From Lysinibacillus composti (GTDB lineage: Bacteria > Bacillota > Bacilli > Bacillales_A > Planococcaceae), in NCBI RefSeq assembly GCF_016908465.1, contig NZ_JAFBDY010000004.1, positions 1 to 64,000 on the forward strand: a DNA stretch of 64,000 nucleotides. Direction: 5' to 3'. Within the stretch, counting starts at the first letter, position 1; each line of letters starts with the position of its first letter. Shown piece by piece: positions 20,637-33,817 of the stretch. The notes beneath the pieces are model-generated. The model searched no databases, was not told the DNA's origin, and saw nothing but the letters and a program-made list of their open reading frames with translations. The position numbers and the translations under genes were made by a program.

Positions 20637-21677
20637 ATGTTGTTAAAAAAAGGGATATTTTCTATAGCTCTATGTTCGACAATTATGCTTGTCGGATGTG
20701 GAAAAGATGAGACAGTAAAAGAAGAGGTTGAGGAACAAACAATTCCAGTTACTGAAGAAGTAGCGGAGCCCTCTTATGTAATGCCTTTTACAGGGGAAAA
20801 AGTAGCTGATGAAGTAACTATGCGGCCGGTCATTGCAACAATCAACAACCATCCGGATGCAAGACCACAATCAGGAATTGCATCTGCGGATGTAATTTAT
20901 GAGATGCTAGCTGAAGGTGATGTTACAAGATTACTAGCTTTGTATCAGTCTGAAGTACCTGATAATATTGGGCCTATTCGAAGTGCACGATCTTATTTTG
21001 TGGAAATTGCACAAGGTTTAGATGCATTTTATATTGCACATGGGTATAGTCCAGAAGCACAAGTTATGCTAATGAATGGGGTAGTGGACAACATAAATGG
21101 TATGGCATATGATGGGACTATTTTCAAACGCTCAACAGATCGTGTGGCACCGCATAATTCCTATATTTCAGGCGAAAATGTACCAGTAGCTGCAGAAAAA
21201 GTTGGCACTTCACTTCTTTATCACAAAAAAGTGTCTTATACGTTTTATGATGAAGAAGAAAGTGTTAAAATAGGAACACAAGCAAATGAAGTATCTATTA
21301 GGTATAGTAGCCATGATGTGTTCAATAGTTCCTATAAATATAATGTAAGTAGTAACACATATGCTCGCCAATCAGACAATGTAGAAACAATAGATGCTTT
21401 AACAAATGAACCAATCGCATTATCTAATATTTTATTTTTTGAAATGGACCACCAAATAATCGATAATGCAGGACGTCGCGAAATTGATATCACAACAGGT
21501 GGAACAGCGTATGTATTCCAAGAGGGCATGATGCGAGAAGTAAGATGGGACAATGTAGATGGTTTACTAAAAGCCTTTGAACCAGATGGAACCGAAGTTA
21601 AATTAGTACCTGGAAAAACGTGGGTTCATTTTGTTCCATCCAATCCGGGTATAGAAACATCTGTAAAATATTCGTAG
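20637..21677 (+). CDS. yerB: YerB, DUF3048 lipoprotein
   Basis: 346 aa. The signal peptide has a lipobox (MLVGCGKDE), so Cys near residue 21 is probably lipidated and the protein faces outward. An acidic linker (residues about 22-45) leads to the DUF3048 core: RPVIATINNHPDARPQSGI, GDVTRLLALYQSE and IGPIRSARSYF. A C-terminal half from about residue 230 is also typical. It follows yerA by 14 bp. Function not known to me. Confidence 0.88.
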   Translation: MLLKKGIFSIALCSTIMLVGCGKDETVKEEVEEQTIPVTEEVAEPSYVMPFTGEKVADEVTMRPVIATINNHPDARPQSGIASADVIYEMLAEGDVTRLLALYQSEVPDNIGPIRSARSYFVEIAQGLDAFYIAHGYSPEAQVMLMNGVVDNINGMAYDGTIFKRSTDRVAPHNSYISGENVPVAAEKVGTSLLYHKKVSYTFYDEEESVKIGTQANEVSIRYSSHDVFNSSYKYNVSSNTYARQSDNVETIDALTNEPIALSNILFFEMDHQIIDNAGRREIDITTGGTAYVFQEGMMREVRWDNVDGLLKAFEPDGTEVKLVPGKTWVHFVPSNPGIETSVKYS

Positions 21678-21700
21678 CACAAGAGAAAGGATGGGTATGA

Positions 21701-22015
21701 ATGCAAATCGACAAGATTCGAGGACATCAAACCGATCAATTGTTTAAAGCAGTTTTAGAGTTAAAAGATCTCGACGAATGCTATAAATTTTTTGACGATT
21801 TATGTACAATTAGCGAAATACAATCATTAGCTCAACGTTTTGAAGTAGCACATTTATTGCGCTTGAAAAAAACTTATGAAGCAATAAAGAAAGAAACAGG
21901 TGCTTCTACTGCAACAATTTCTCGTGTACGTCGTTGTTTCGATTATGGGAACGATACATACGATGAAATGTTAGGTCGATTATATCCTGATGAAAAACCA
22001 TTCCAGGCTAAATAG
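21701..22015 (+). CDS. yerC: YerC, TrpR-like regulator
   Basis: 104 aa. YerC/YecD family, related to the Trp repressor fold: DLCTISEIQSLAQRFEVAHLL and the recognition part TGASTATISRVRRCFDYG. ATG 21701 gives the family start MQIDKIRGHQ; the ATG at 21691 is out of frame. The gene is 23 bp after yerB. Regulatory targets are unknown. Confidence 0.9.
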   Translation: MQIDKIRGHQTDQLFKAVLELKDLDECYKFFDDLCTISEIQSLAQRFEVAHLLRLKKTYEAIKKETGASTATISRVRRCFDYGNDTYDEMLGRLYPDEKPFQAK

Positions 22016-22025
22016 TTTTTTGTAG

Positions 22026-22072
22026 TAGGCTGTTTAATGAGTCCCATTGTGACTTTTTAAACAGCCTATTCT
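22026..22072 (+). terminator. terminator after yerC
   Basis: TAGGCTGTTTAA and TTAAACAGCCTA form a perfect 12-bp inverted repeat with a 19-base loop, followed by TTCT. It lies about 10 bp after the yerC stop. The T run is weak, so it may be leaky. Confidence 0.6.
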
Positions 22073-22213
22073 AATGTTAAAGAATAAGAACAAACAAATG
22101 CATTAATAAGATGAGATAGAGCGATGTTAATACTTAAGTGGACGTTTTCGCTTTTTATTACTTTACGCTATACTTGTAAACGAGATTAGATAAACGAATA
22201 GGTGGGAAATAAG

Positions 22214-22906
22214 ATGGATTATAAAAATTGGCGCCATGTGTTCAAAATTGATCCAGCAAAAGAAATTTCAGATGAAGCATTAGAAAAAGTTTGTGAGTCA
22301 GGAACTGACGTCATTATAGTAGGGGGAACAGACGGTGTAACGATTGATAATGTTATTGATATTTTACTACGTGTACGTCGCTATACAGTTCCAATTGCTC
22401 TCGAAATATCAAATATCGAGTCTGTAACTCCTGGTTTTGATTATTATTTTATACCATCTGTATTAAATAGTACGGATACGAAATGGGTGAAAGATCTTCA
22501 TCATCAAGCAATTAAAGAATACGGAGATATCATGGTATGGGATGAGTTAATTGCTGAAGGATATTGTATTTTAAATCCTGATTGTAAGGTCGCAAAAGCA
22601 ACGAATGCAAATACCGATTTAACAATGGATGATGTGATCGCCTATGCGCGTCTTTCAGAGAATTACTTTAAATTACCTATCTTTTATTTGGAATATAGCG
22701 GTACCTACGGAGATGTCGACATTGTTTCTTCAGTAAAAGAAGTATTAAATGAAACAAAATTATTCTACGGTGGGGGCATCAAGTCTGCACAGCAGGCAGA
22801 AGAGATGGCCCATTTAGCAGATACAATTATTGTTGGAAATATCATATATGAAGATTTAAAAGAAGCGTTAAAAACAGTCGAAGCAGTGAAGAATGTTTCG
22901 ATTTAG
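22214..22906 (+). CDS. pcrB: heptaprenylglyceryl phosphate synthase PcrB
   Basis: 230 aa TIM-barrel prenyltransferase. In Bacillales it joins heptaprenyl diphosphate and sn-glycerol-1-phosphate. Motifs are the N-terminal WRHVFKIDPAKEI, the GGTDGVT phosphate loop (near residues 39-45), LEYSGTYGD (near 160-168) and FYGGGIKS (near 185-192). ATG 22214 is preferred over GTG 22202: AGGTGG stands 8 bp before it. It is followed by pcrA, its usual partner. Confidence 0.95.
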   Translation: MDYKNWRHVFKIDPAKEISDEALEKVCESGTDVIIVGGTDGVTIDNVIDILLRVRRYTVPIALEISNIESVTPGFDYYFIPSVLNSTDTKWVKDLHHQAIKEYGDIMVWDELIAEGYCILNPDCKVAKATNANTDLTMDDVIAYARLSENYFKLPIFYLEYSGTYGDVDIVSSVKEVLNETKLFYGGGIKSAQQAEEMAHLADTIIVGNIIYEDLKEALKTVEAVKNVSI

Positions 22907-22951
22907 AATATTTGCTTGAATCTAAATTCGCCAAGGTTAGTAAGATTATAG

Positions 22952-22957
22952 TATAAT
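22952..22957 (+). promoter_or_regulatory. possible -10 element before pcrA
   Basis: A perfect TATAAT stands about 34 bp before the pcrA start. No good -35 is seen at 16-18 bp upstream, so this is a weak suggestion that pcrA-ligA-camS can be transcribed independently of pcrB. Confidence 0.3.
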
Positions 22958-22990
22958 AAGAACAAACGTTTGTATTTAAGGTGGTGCATC

Positions 22991-25246
22991 ATGGAACAAA
23001 TAACGAAAAATTTATTGAATGGGATGAATCCTCAACAGGCTGAGGCAGTGAAGACTACAGAAGGACCACTTCTCATCATGGCTGGTGCAGGATCGGGGAA
23101 AACGCGCGTATTAACACATCGTATTGCTTATTTAGTTGTAGAAAAAGAAGTTTACCCTTCCAAAATTTTAGCCATTACATTTACCAATAAGGCTGCTCGA
23201 GAAATGCGTGAGCGTATTGATGGATTATTAGGAAATGGAACAACTCAAAGTATGTGGGTATCAACTTTCCACTCTATGTGTGTAAGAATATTGCGTCGTA
23301 ATATTGATCGTATTGGCATTTCGAAAAACTTCTCAATTTTAGATTCAGCCGATCAGCTTTCTGTTGTTAAAAACGTTTCAAAAGAATTAAATATTGATTC
23401 TAAACGCTTTGAACCACGTGCAATATTAAATGCAATTAGTTCTGCGAAAAACGAATGTATTACATCAGACATGTATAAAGCGAAAATGAATCCAAACAAC
23501 CCTTATGAAAGTGTAATTGCGCAAGTCTATGAAGGATATGAAAAAAGATTACGTCGAAATCAATCATTAGACTTTGATGATTTAATTATGACAACGATTA
23601 CTTTATTTGAACGAGTTCCTGATGTTTTGGAGTATTATCAAAATAAATTTCAATATATTCATGTGGATGAGTATCAAGATACCAACCACTCACAATATAA
23701 ACTGGTCCAATTGCTTGCCAAAAAATTTAAAAATATTTGCGTTGTTGGTGATTCGGATCAGTCAATTTATCGCTGGAGAGGCGCGGACATCGGGAATATT
23801 TTATCCTTTGAAAAAGATTACCCGAACGCAAAAGCTATTCTTCTCGAACAAAACTATCGTTCTACAAAACGTATTTTACAAGCCGCAAATGAAGTCATTG
23901 AAAACAATGAAAGCCGTTACCCTAAAAAATTACGTACAGACAATCTAGAAGGCGAAAAAATAGTTGTCTACAACGCTTATAATGAACAAGAAGAGTCTCA
24001 GTTTGTTGTTCAGACGATCCAAAAATTAATTGAAAATGAACACTACTCATTAGATGATTTTGCTATTCTTTATCGAACAAATGCACAGTCTCGTGTAATG
24101 GAAGAAGTTTTAGTGAAATCAAATATGTCTTATCAAATTGTTGGTGGTACAAAGTTCTATGACAGAAAAGAAATTAAGGACTTACTAGCCTATTTACGTT
24201 TAATTGCTAATAACGATGATGATTTATCTCTTGCACGAATTATTAATGAACCGAAGCGAAATATTGGTGCAACATCATTTGATAAGATTGCTACGTATGC
24301 AATTATCCAAGACCGTTCTATTTTTGATGCAATGAATGAAGCCCTGTTTATGGGATTGACTCAAAGAGCAGCAAACTCAGTAGAAAAGTTCCGTGAATTA
24401 ATTGAAGGGTTTACAAAAATGCAAGACTATCTTTCGGTAACGGAATTAGTGGAACAAGTAATCGACAAGTCTGGCTATCGCCAAATGTTGGAAAACGAAA
24501 AAACTATTGAAGCAGAAAGTCGATTAGAGAATATTGAAGAGTTTTTATCAGTTACAAAAGCCTTTGAAGAAAGAAGCGACGATAAGTCACTGATAGCTTT
24601 CTTAACGGATTTAGCTCTAGTTGCTGATATTGATTCACTCGACAAAGAAGATACTTCTAAAGGGAATATTATCTTAATGACCATGCACTCAGCAAAAGGA
24701 CTTGAGTTTCCGGTCGTCTTTATCATTGGTATGGAAGAAAATATTTTCCCACACTCAAGATCATTAGATGATGTCGCTGAGATGGAGGAAGAACGTCGGT
24801 TAGCGTATGTTGGCATAACACGGGCAGAGAAGAGACTTTACCTAACTTGTGCACAGTCACGTACCTTGTATGGGCGTTCAAGCTTCAATATGCCTTCAAG
24901 ATTCTTACGTGAAATTTCAGATGAGCTAGTCGAACAAATTTCAAAAGCAGGGGGAAGACCTGACCCAGACGATTTACCATTCCGCTCTAGTCGAATGGGA
25001 CGAGCACAAAGTTCAAGACGTACGATTGGAAATGTGCAAACCAAGTCGCAAGTTGAAAGTCTTCAATCGACTGGTGGGGACAAAATGCAATGGAAAGCTG
25101 GAGACAAAGCTGTACACAAAAAATGGGGTACAGGTACAGTTGTTAGTGTAAAAGGAGAGGGCGATGGAATGGAGCTTGATATCGCGTTCCCAAGTATCGG
25201 AATAAAACGTCTGTTAGCTGCATTTGCCCCAATTACAAAAGGTTAA
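22991..25246 (+). CDS. pcrA: ATP-dependent DNA helicase PcrA
   Basis: 751 aa, SF1A (UvrD/Rep) 3'-5' helicase needed for rolling-circle replication, repair and removal of RecA. Walker [11 protein letters not shown] is near residues 30-39. Other motifs are [14 protein letters not shown], the DEYQDTN box (near 223-229), [23 protein letters not shown] and the C-terminal [14 protein letters not shown] and [12 protein letters not shown]. The C-terminal part (from about 700) is a Tudor-like KWGTGTVV domain that binds RNA polymerase in PcrA. Start ATG 22991 follows AAGGTGG; the longer frame adds MYLRWCI, which overlaps that site. Confidence 0.97.
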   Translation: MEQITKNLLNGMNPQQAEAVKTTEGPLLIMAGAGSGKTRVLTHRIAYLVVEKEVYPSKILAITFTNKAAREMRERIDGLLGNGTTQSMWVSTFHSMCVRILRRNIDRIGISKNFSILDSADQLSVVKNVSKELNIDSKRFEPRAILNAISSAKNECITSDMYKAKMNPNNPYESVIAQVYEGYEKRLRRNQSLDFDDLIMTTITLFERVPDVLEYYQNKFQYIHVDEYQDTNHSQYKLVQLLAKKFKNICVVGDSDQSIYRWRGADIGNILSFEKDYPNAKAILLEQNYRSTKRILQAANEVIENNESRYPKKLRTDNLEGEKIVVYNAYNEQEESQFVVQTIQKLIENEHYSLDDFAILYRTNAQSRVMEEVLVKSNMSYQIVGGTKFYDRKEIKDLLAYLRLIANNDDDLSLARIINEPKRNIGATSFDKIATYAIIQDRSIFDAMNEALFMGLTQRAANSVEKFRELIEGFTKMQDYLSVTELVEQVIDKSGYRQMLENEKTIEAESRLENIEEFLSVTKAFEERSDDKSLIAFLTDLALVADIDSLDKEDTSKGNIILMTMHSAKGLEFPVVFIIGMEENIFPHSRSLDDVAEMEEERRLAYVGITRAEKRLYLTCAQSRTLYGRSSFNMPSRFLREISDELVEQISKAGGRPDPDDLPFRSSRMGRAQSSRRTIGNVQTKSQVESLQSTGGDKMQWKAGDKAVHKKWGTGTVVSVKGEGDGMELDIAFPSIGIKRLLAAFAPITKG

Positions 25247-25251
25247 TCTAA

Positions 25252-27288
<2,037 letters not shown>

Positions 27289-27302
27289 AGGAGTTTCAAA
27301 CA

Positions 27303-28445
27303 ATGAGCCGATATCGCTGGATTCCTGCGATGGTCGTTGTTGCAATGCTCACAGGTTGTGTACCTTCCATAAAAGAAGATACCGAAGTATTAACTGATGA
27401 AGCTGAAACAGAAGTTGAAACGACAATCATCCCCAATATGCAGTTGAGCGAAAGCTACTATAAAACTCTAGTCCCCTATAAAGAAAGTGCTAGCCGAGGA
27501 CTAGTTGTATCTAATATTTTTACAAAGTACGATATTAAAGAAGTAGAAACAGGTTTGATGCGACTTTCGCAAAATGAATTTGATACAGAAAATTATTTCT
27601 TCCAAGAAGGCCAGTATTTAGACACTGAAACGGTAAGTAGCTGGCTTGCAAGAAGCAATCAAACAGAAGATGGATTAAATCCAGCTGCTCCAAAAGGAAT
27701 GGATCCAGAAAAGCGTGCAAAAGAAGCACCTGTATATCTTGCACACCTTGTAGAGCAAAACTATTTAGTGAAAACTAATGATAATAAAGTAACGCTCGGT
27801 GGAATTTCTATCGGACTTGCCCTCAATTCAACTTATTATTATCAAAAAGAGCAATATGGCGAATATTACGAGGAAAAAATTTCGGATGCAGCTCTTGCTG
27901 AAAAGGGAAAAGAGATGGCCAATGAAGTTATTTCACGTTTGCGTGCAAGACCCGAATTACAAGATATTCCGATTGTAATTGGCCTGTATAAGCAAGAAGA
28001 ACGTAACTCGATCGTTCCAGGTTCTTATTTTTCATACAATGTATCGAAGGCAGGTCAGAATGGATTAAGTGGGGATTGGCAAGGAATTAAAGAAGAATAT
28101 GTAACCTTCCCAATGTCTAATCCAGAAGATATTTATCGTGATATTAATGATGGCTTCCAAAACTTTAAGCAAGATGTGGATAAATATTTTTCCAATTACA
28201 CAAGTGTTATTGGAAGAGGATTTTATCAAAATAATAAAATCCAACAGTTATCAATTGAAATACCAATTCAATTTTATGGCACAACGGAAGTCATTGGCTT
28301 TACACAATATATTTCAGGTATTATTCTGAAACAATTGCCAACAGATATCACTATTGAAGTGAGTATTACTTCCGTTAATGGGCCAGAAGCGTTAATTTTA
28401 AAAGAAAGAAACGAAACTGAACCGTTTGTTCATATCTATAATTAA
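27303..28445 (+). CDS. camS: CamS family sex-pheromone-like lipoprotein
   Basis: 380 aa lipoprotein of the CamS (YerH) family, named for the enterococcal cAM373 pheromone precursor. The signal peptide ends in the lipobox MLTGC (near residue 20). The mature part has the family segments MRLSQNEFDTENYFFQEGQYLD and VPGSYFSYN. The ATG at 27303 follows AAAGGAG that overlaps the ligA stop; the longer frame would start inside ligA. Pheromone activity comes from the lipopeptide tail in some relatives; nothing here tests it. Confidence 0.9.
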   Translation: MSRYRWIPAMVVVAMLTGCVPSIKEDTEVLTDEAETEVETTIIPNMQLSESYYKTLVPYKESASRGLVVSNIFTKYDIKEVETGLMRLSQNEFDTENYFFQEGQYLDTETVSSWLARSNQTEDGLNPAAPKGMDPEKRAKEAPVYLAHLVEQNYLVKTNDNKVTLGGISIGLALNSTYYYQKEQYGEYYEEKISDAALAEKGKEMANEVISRLRARPELQDIPIVIGLYKQEERNSIVPGSYFSYNVSKAGQNGLSGDWQGIKEEYVTFPMSNPEDIYRDINDGFQNFKQDVDKYFSNYTSVIGRGFYQNNKIQQLSIEIPIQFYGTTEVIGFTQYISGIILKQLPTDITIEVSITSVNGPEALILKERNETEPFVHIYN

Positions 28446-28447
28446 AG

Positions 28448-28480
28448 AGTTGCCCTTTTGAATAGGGCAGCTTTTTTCAT
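28448..28480 (+). terminator. terminator after camS
   Basis: AGTTGCCCT pairs with AGGGCAGCT (one G-U) around a 7-base loop, followed by a T run. It ends the pcrB-pcrA-ligA-camS transcript. Confidence 0.85.
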
Positions 28481-28853
28481 TTGTTTATCTCAAAAGGGAT
28501 GGGGTTTACTGGGTGAAATACTATTGAAAAGAAGATTTTACATAATCATGTTTGAAGATATGTCATAATTGGCGATAATTAAGAAGTAGTATAATGCTGA
28601 ACTTTCGTGAATTTAATCAAATTTGTGATTTTTAGAAGGAAAAATGGTATCATTATTGCCAGGTTTAACTTTATTTACTATATAAAATTTAGTTCAGTAG
28701 GCGTATTTTTATTGCTCGAAATAAAGTTAAAAACTTGCACAAAATTTTTACAGAATTATAGTAGTACTTGTGCCAATTTAAAAATCAACCACAAGCAGTG
28801 TAATCAGTCTGTGAAAATCATAAGCCAATTTATTTATATTCGGAGGTGTAAAA
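28481..28853 (+). other. gap before gatCAB with candidate promoters
   Basis: No gene is supported in this AT-rich stretch of about 370 bp. One candidate promoter is TTGCAC (28735-28740), 16 bp, TATAGT (28757-28762). A second -10, TATAAT at 28590-28595, has TTGGCG only 15 bp upstream. A transcript from the upstream one would have a leader of about 250 bases; I see no known riboswitch in it. Confidence 0.4.
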
Positions 28854-29147
28854 ATGGCAAAACTTACAAAAGAAGAAGTAAAGCACGTTGCTCACTTAGC
28901 ACGTCTTGCTATTACAGATGAAGAGGCAGAAAAGTTTGCACAACAATTAGGGAAAATTACTGACTTCGCGGAGCAACTAAATGAGCTAGATACAACAAAC
29001 GTTGAACCAACATCTCACGTATTACCAATCGTAAACGTTTTACGAGAAGACGTAGCACAAAAAGGTTTAAATCGTGACTTAATGATGCTAAACGTTAAAG
29101 ATCAAGAAGCTGGTCAAGTGAAAGTACCACCGATTCTAGAAGACTAA
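28854..29147 (+). CDS. gatC: Asp/Glu-tRNA amidotransferase subunit C
   Basis: 97 aa, usual length. GatC wraps around GatA and stabilises the GatCAB complex, which converts misacylated Glu-tRNA(Gln) and Asp-tRNA(Asn) to the correct forms. Family segments: [18 protein letters not shown] and the VEPTSHVLP stretch. CGGAGGTG before the ATG. First gene of gatCAB. Confidence 0.96.
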   Translation: MAKLTKEEVKHVAHLARLAITDEEAEKFAQQLGKITDFAEQLNELDTTNVEPTSHVLPIVNVLREDVAQKGLNRDLMMLNVKDQEAGQVKVPPILED

Positions 29148-29176
29148 TACTTGAAAGTTAAGGAGGGACACCCTTT

Positions 29177-30640
29177 ATGACGTTATTTGAACGCTCATCG
29201 AAAGAATTACAAGAAGGTTTACATAACGGCGATTTCACGATTGCCGACCTAACAAACGAAGCATTTTCTCGCATCGAACAACTTGATGAAGATGTAAAAG
29301 CTTTTTTAGCATTAAACAAAGAAAAAGCAACTGCGGAAGCAGCTGAAAAAGACCAAGTTCCATTTGCTGAACGTGGCCCTCTATTTGGACTTCCTATCGG
29401 TGTAAAAGATAACATCGTAACAGAAGGACTTGAGACAACTTGTGCATCAAAAATACTAGAAGGCTTCATGCCAATTTATGATGCAACAGTTGTAAAAAAA
29501 CTGCGCGAAGCAGGAATGATTACAGTTGGTAAATTAAACATGGATGAATTCGCGATGGGTTCATCAAATGAAAACTCTTATTACAAAACTACAAAAAACC
29601 CTTGGAACTTAGATCATGTACCAGGTGGTTCTTCAGGTGCGTCTGCAGCATCTGTTGCTGCTGGTGAAGTACCATTCTCTTTAGGTTCTGACACAGGTGG
29701 TTCAATCCGTCAACCAGCAGCTTATTGTGGAGTTGTAGGGATGAAACCTACTTATGGCCGTGTATCACGTTTTGGTCTAGTTGCCTTTGCATCATCTTTA
29801 GATCAAATCGGACCAATTACACGTAATGTATATGATAATGCTCTACTTCTTGAGGCAATTGCAGGAGTAGACCCAAACGATTCAACTTCAGCAGATGTAC
29901 CAGTTCCTAACTATGTTGCTAGTTTAAATGGCGATATTAAAGGTTTACGAATTGCAGTGCCAAAAGAATTCCTTGGTGAAGGTGTAGGCGAGACTGTAAA
30001 ACAATCAGTATTAGATGCTCTTGAAGTATTAAGAGGCTTAGGTGCGACAGTTGAAGAAGTATCATTACCACATTCTAAATACGCATTAGCAGCTTACTAT
30101 ATTCTGTCATCTTCTGAAGCATCATCAAACCTTTCTCGTTTCGATGGAATCCGTTATGGTTACCGTGCAGAAGGCGTTAAGAACTTAATGGAACTTTATA
30201 AAGAAACACGTGCTCAAGGTTTCGGTGATGAAGTAAAACGCCGTATTATGCTTGGAACTTATTCATTAAGTGCTGGTACTTACGATGCTTATTACAAAAA
30301 GGCACAACAAGTTCGTACGTTAATTAAACAAGACTACGATAAAATTTTCGAAGACTATGATGTAATCATCGGACCAACTTCGCCAACTCCTGCATTTAAA
30401 GTTGGAGAAAACATTGATGATCCAATGACGATGTACCTAAACGACATCTTAACTATTCCGATTAACCTTGCAGGTGTTCCAGCGATTTCAATTCCATGTG
30501 GTTTTGAAAATGGACTTCCACTAGGTTTACAAATTATCGGTAAACATTTCGATGAGGAAACAATTTATCGTACTGCTTACGCTTATGAACAAGCGACAGA
30601 CTTCAACAAACAAACTCCTCAAATTTGGGAGGGTAAATAA
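29177..30640 (+). CDS. gatA: Asp/Glu-tRNA amidotransferase subunit A
   Basis: 487 aa amidase. It releases ammonia from glutamine for GatB. The catalytic Ser-cisSer-Lys triad lies in GVKDNI (Lys near 79), [15 protein letters not shown] (near 151-165) and [11 protein letters not shown] (near 174-184). AAGGAGGG before the ATG. 2 bp separate it from gatB, so they are coupled. Confidence 0.97.
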   Translation: MTLFERSSKELQEGLHNGDFTIADLTNEAFSRIEQLDEDVKAFLALNKEKATAEAAEKDQVPFAERGPLFGLPIGVKDNIVTEGLETTCASKILEGFMPIYDATVVKKLREAGMITVGKLNMDEFAMGSSNENSYYKTTKNPWNLDHVPGGSSGASAASVAAGEVPFSLGSDTGGSIRQPAAYCGVVGMKPTYGRVSRFGLVAFASSLDQIGPITRNVYDNALLLEAIAGVDPNDSTSADVPVPNYVASLNGDIKGLRIAVPKEFLGEGVGETVKQSVLDALEVLRGLGATVEEVSLPHSKYALAAYYILSSSEASSNLSRFDGIRYGYRAEGVKNLMELYKETRAQGFGDEVKRRIMLGTYSLSAGTYDAYYKKAQQVRTLIKQDYDKIFEDYDVIIGPTSPTPAFKVGENIDDPMTMYLNDILTIPINLAGVPAISIPCGFENGLPLGLQIIGKHFDEETIYRTAYAYEQATDFNKQTPQIWEGK

Positions 30641-30642
30641 TT

Positions 30643-32088
30643 ATGAATTTCGAAACAGTAATCGGTTTAGAAGTACACGTAGAATTAAAAACAGAATCTA
30701 AAATTTTCTCTCCTTCACCGAACCACTTCGGTGCAGAGCCAAATACAAATACAACAGTAATTGACCTTGGTTATCCAGGGGTTTTACCTGTGTTAAATAA
30801 AAATGTTGTTGACTATGCTATTAAGGCTTCATTAGCACTTAACATGAAAATTAATCAACATACAAAATTTGATCGTAAAAACTATTTCTACCCTGATAAT
30901 CCGAAAGCATATCAAATCTCTCAATTCGATAAACCGATTGGGTATGATGGTTGGATTGAAATTGAAGTTCCTGGAACAGATGGTCAGGAAGGTTACACAA
31001 AAAAAATCGGAATTACTCGTCTTCATATGGAAGAAGATGCTGGTAAATTAACACATGGTGACGGCTATTCTTTAGTTGACTTCAACCGTCAAGGTACGCC
31101 ACTTGTTGAGATCGTTTCTGAGCCAGACATCCGCACACCAGCAGAAGCATATGCATACCTTGAAAAATTAAAATCAATTATCCAATATACTGGAGTTTCT
31201 GACGTACGTATGGAGGAAGGTTCACTACGCTGTGATGCGAACATTTCGATCCGTCCTTATGGTCAAGAAGAGTTTGGTACAAAGACTGAGCTTAAAAACT
31301 TAAACTCATTCAACTTTGTACGCAGAGGTCTTGAGTATGAAGAAGTACGCCAAGCAGAAGTATTAATGTCTGGTGGAGTAATTGAGCAAGAAACTCGTCG
31401 TTTTGACGAAAAAACTGGTAAAACAATTTTAATGCGTGTTAAAGAAGGAACAGATGATTACCGTTACTTCCCAGAGCCAGACTTAGTCGATCTTCAAATT
31501 GACGACGAATGGCTAGAACGCGTTCGTCAATCAATTCCTGAACTTCCAGACGCTCGTAAAAAACGCTATGTTGAAGAACTTGGATTAACAAATTACGATG
31601 CAAGCGTACTAGTTGTAAATAAAGAGATTTCTGACTTCTTTGATGAAATGGTTTCTGCAGGCGCAGACTCAAAATTATCTGCTAACTGGTTAATGGGTGA
31701 TGTTTCTGCATACTTAAACGCTGAACAAAAAGAACTTGGCGATACTGCATTAACACCAGAAAACTTGGCAAGTATGGTGAAATTAATTGCGGATGGTACA
31801 ATCTCTTCCAAAATTGCGAAAAAAGTATTTACAGAGCTTGTGAAAAACGGTGGCGATGCAGCGAAAATCGTAAAAGAAAAGGGATTAGTTCAAATCTCTG
31901 ATCCAGCTGTATTATTAGGCTTTGTAACAGAAGTTCTTGACAACAACCCTCAATCTATTGAAGACTTCAAAAACGGGAAAGACCGTGCAATTGGCTTCTT
32001 AGTAGGTCAAATTATGAAAGCTTCAAAAGGACAAGCTAACCCACCAATGGTTAACAAAATCTTGCTTGAAGAAATTAATAAACGCTAA
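30643..32088 (+). CDS. gatB: Asp/Glu-tRNA amidotransferase subunit B
   Basis: 481 aa. The kinase-like core activates the tRNA-bound Glu or Asp: [20 protein letters not shown] at the start, [16 protein letters not shown], the [10 protein letters not shown] stretch and [14 protein letters not shown]. The C-terminal helical and YqeY-like tail (from about 300) contacts tRNA. Ribosome site GGAGGG lies within the end of gatA. A terminator follows. Confidence 0.97.
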   Translation: MNFETVIGLEVHVELKTESKIFSPSPNHFGAEPNTNTTVIDLGYPGVLPVLNKNVVDYAIKASLALNMKINQHTKFDRKNYFYPDNPKAYQISQFDKPIGYDGWIEIEVPGTDGQEGYTKKIGITRLHMEEDAGKLTHGDGYSLVDFNRQGTPLVEIVSEPDIRTPAEAYAYLEKLKSIIQYTGVSDVRMEEGSLRCDANISIRPYGQEEFGTKTELKNLNSFNFVRRGLEYEEVRQAEVLMSGGVIEQETRRFDEKTGKTILMRVKEGTDDYRYFPEPDLVDLQIDDEWLERVRQSIPELPDARKKRYVEELGLTNYDASVLVVNKEISDFFDEMVSAGADSKLSANWLMGDVSAYLNAEQKELGDTALTPENLASMVKLIADGTISSKIAKKVFTELVKNGGDAAKIVKEKGLVQISDPAVLLGFVTEVLDNNPQSIEDFKNGKDRAIGFLVGQIMKASKGQANPPMVNKILLEEINKR

Positions 32089-32104
32089 TTTTATTAATCA
32101 ATTA

Positions 32105-32140
32105 CCCCATAAGTCGTAAATTCGGCTTATGGGGTTTTTA
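32105..32140 (+). terminator. terminator after gatB
   Basis: CCCCATAAG and CTTATGGGG form a perfect 9-bp stem, followed by TTTTTAT. Confidence 0.87.
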
Positions 32141-32218
32141 TGTTTCCTGAAGTCGAAAGGATTGTAATTATCTACATCAAAAGGCAAAATAATAGTATGA
32201 AAAAGAGGAGGTAATGAG

Positions 32219-32785
32219 ATGAAAACTGAACAACAATATTTTGAAGAATCTATGTCCATGGCAGATTACATGGATCAAATGACAACAAATTTAAAAGATC
32301 CAAGTTTTAAAGTATATGAAAACTTCAATGTGAATCAAGAAGATGACGTATTCGGGTTGCTAAAAGAGAAAAAGCCTCATATATTAGCTATAACTGAAGA
32401 CTGGTGTGGTGATGCGATGTTAAACAATCCAGTTATTCGCAAAATCGCTGAAGAGGCGAACTTAGATATTCGTTGTGCATTCCGTGACGCAGATACAGAT
32501 TTAATTGACCGTCACTTAACAAATGGAGGCAGAGCGATCCCGATTTATCTTTTCTTAAGTCAAGAAGGTGAAGTGATTGGGAAATGGGGCCCACGTGCAC
32601 CTGAGTTACAACAAATGGTTACTGAAATGCGTGCAGAGCTCCCGGAAAAAGATGACCCTTCATTTGAAGAAAAACAAAAACAAATGTATACTACTATGCA
32701 GGAGAAATATGTCAAAGACCCACAATGTGCAAAATGGGTTTATGAAGATATAAAATCAGTTATTACGAAAGCGCTATCAGAATAA
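32219..32785 (+). CDS. thioredoxin-fold protein with a single active-site Cys
   Basis: 188 aa, cytosolic. A thioredoxin-like core is seen around ITEDWCGDAMLNNPVIRKIAEE (near residues 59-80), with the cis-Pro region GGRAIPIYLFLSQEGEVIGKWG. The usual CXXC is replaced by WCGDA, so only the first Cys of the motif is kept; a second Cys comes soon after in DIRCAFRD. This fits a known Bacillales thioredoxin family protein of unknown role. It is preceded by GAGGAGGT and stands alone between gatB and dgkB. Confidence 0.75.
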   Translation: MKTEQQYFEESMSMADYMDQMTTNLKDPSFKVYENFNVNQEDDVFGLLKEKKPHILAITEDWCGDAMLNNPVIRKIAEEANLDIRCAFRDADTDLIDRHLTNGGRAIPIYLFLSQEGEVIGKWGPRAPELQQMVTEMRAELPEKDDPSFEEKQKQMYTTMQEKYVKDPQCAKWVYEDIKSVITKALSE

Positions 32786-32858
32786 ATTATGTTTTTAGTA
32801 ACTATAATTTGAGCCTAGCGTCACGATAGATAATTACAGAAGTAGGATGGGCGATAAA

Positions 32859-33800
32859 ATGAAAAGAGCTAGAATCATTTACAATCCGACGTCAGGAAGA
32901 GAAATCTTTCGAAAGTATCTACCAGAGGTTTTAGAGAGGCTTGAAACGGCAGGATACGAAACGTCTTGTCATGCAACGACAGGTGAAGGGGATGCAACGC
33001 TTGCTGCAGCGAAAGCTGTAGAGCGCGGATTTGATCTTGTCATTGCAGTCGGTGGGGACGGCACATTAAATGAAGTTGTTGCGGGAATTAGCCCTTATGA
33101 AAAACGACCAAAGCTTGGCTTAGTTCCAACAGGGACAACAAATGATTTCGCACGTGCAGTACAAATACCAAGAAAAATTGATGAAGCAATTGATATTATA
33201 GTCAAAGGCGATACGATTCCTGTAGATGTTGGATTAATTAATGATGAACGCTATTTCATTAATATTGCTGCTGGTGGTCGAATTACTGAACTAACTTATG
33301 AAGTACCAAGTAAAATGAAAACGATGCTTGGTCAACTTGCATATTACTTAAAAGGGATTGAAATGATTCCTTCCATTAAGGCTACAGAAATGCGAATCGA
33401 ATATGATGATGAGGTATTCGAAGGAGAAGCTATGATGTTTTTATGCGGCCTGACAAATTCAGTGGGCGGCTTTGAAAAAATCGCACCAGATGCAAGTATT
33501 AATGATGGCTACTTTACCATGATGATTTTGAAAAAATGTTCAATTCCTGATTTCATCAGGTTAGCATCGCTTGCGCTCCGTGGTGAACATTTAAATGATC
33601 CGAATTTAATATATAAAAAGGCAAGTATTGTAAAAGTAGATTCCAAAGAAGAGGTTCACCTTAATCTAGATGGTGAATACGGTGGAGATGCACCGGCTAC
33701 TTTTAAAAATTTAAAAAGACATATTGAAGTCTTCGTGCCAATTGATGATATTCGCGAGCAAGATCGAGTAGAACTTAATTGGAAGGAAACAGAAGATTAA
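32859..33800 (+). CDS. dgkB: diacylglycerol kinase DgkB
   Basis: 313 aa soluble DAG kinase that returns diacylglycerol from lipoteichoic acid synthesis to phosphatidic acid. The nucleotide motif VGGDGTLNEVVAGI is near residues 65-78. PTGTTNDFARA follows near 93-103, and the C-terminal DGEYGGDAPATF closes the fold. I prefer ATG 32859 (MKRARIIYNPTSGRE, the family start) to 32847. In B. subtilis it also lies between gatB and the rRNA methyltransferase gene. Confidence 0.93.
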   Translation: MKRARIIYNPTSGREIFRKYLPEVLERLETAGYETSCHATTGEGDATLAAAKAVERGFDLVIAVGGDGTLNEVVAGISPYEKRPKLGLVPTGTTNDFARAVQIPRKIDEAIDIIVKGDTIPVDVGLINDERYFINIAAGGRITELTYEVPSKMKTMLGQLAYYLKGIEMIPSIKATEMRIEYDDEVFEGEAMMFLCGLTNSVGGFEKIAPDASINDGYFTMMILKKCSIPDFIRLASLALRGEHLNDPNLIYKKASIVKVDSKEEVHLNLDGEYGGDAPATFKNLKRHIEVFVPIDDIREQDRVELNWKETED

Positions 33801-33817
33801 AATGTATAATGGGTACT

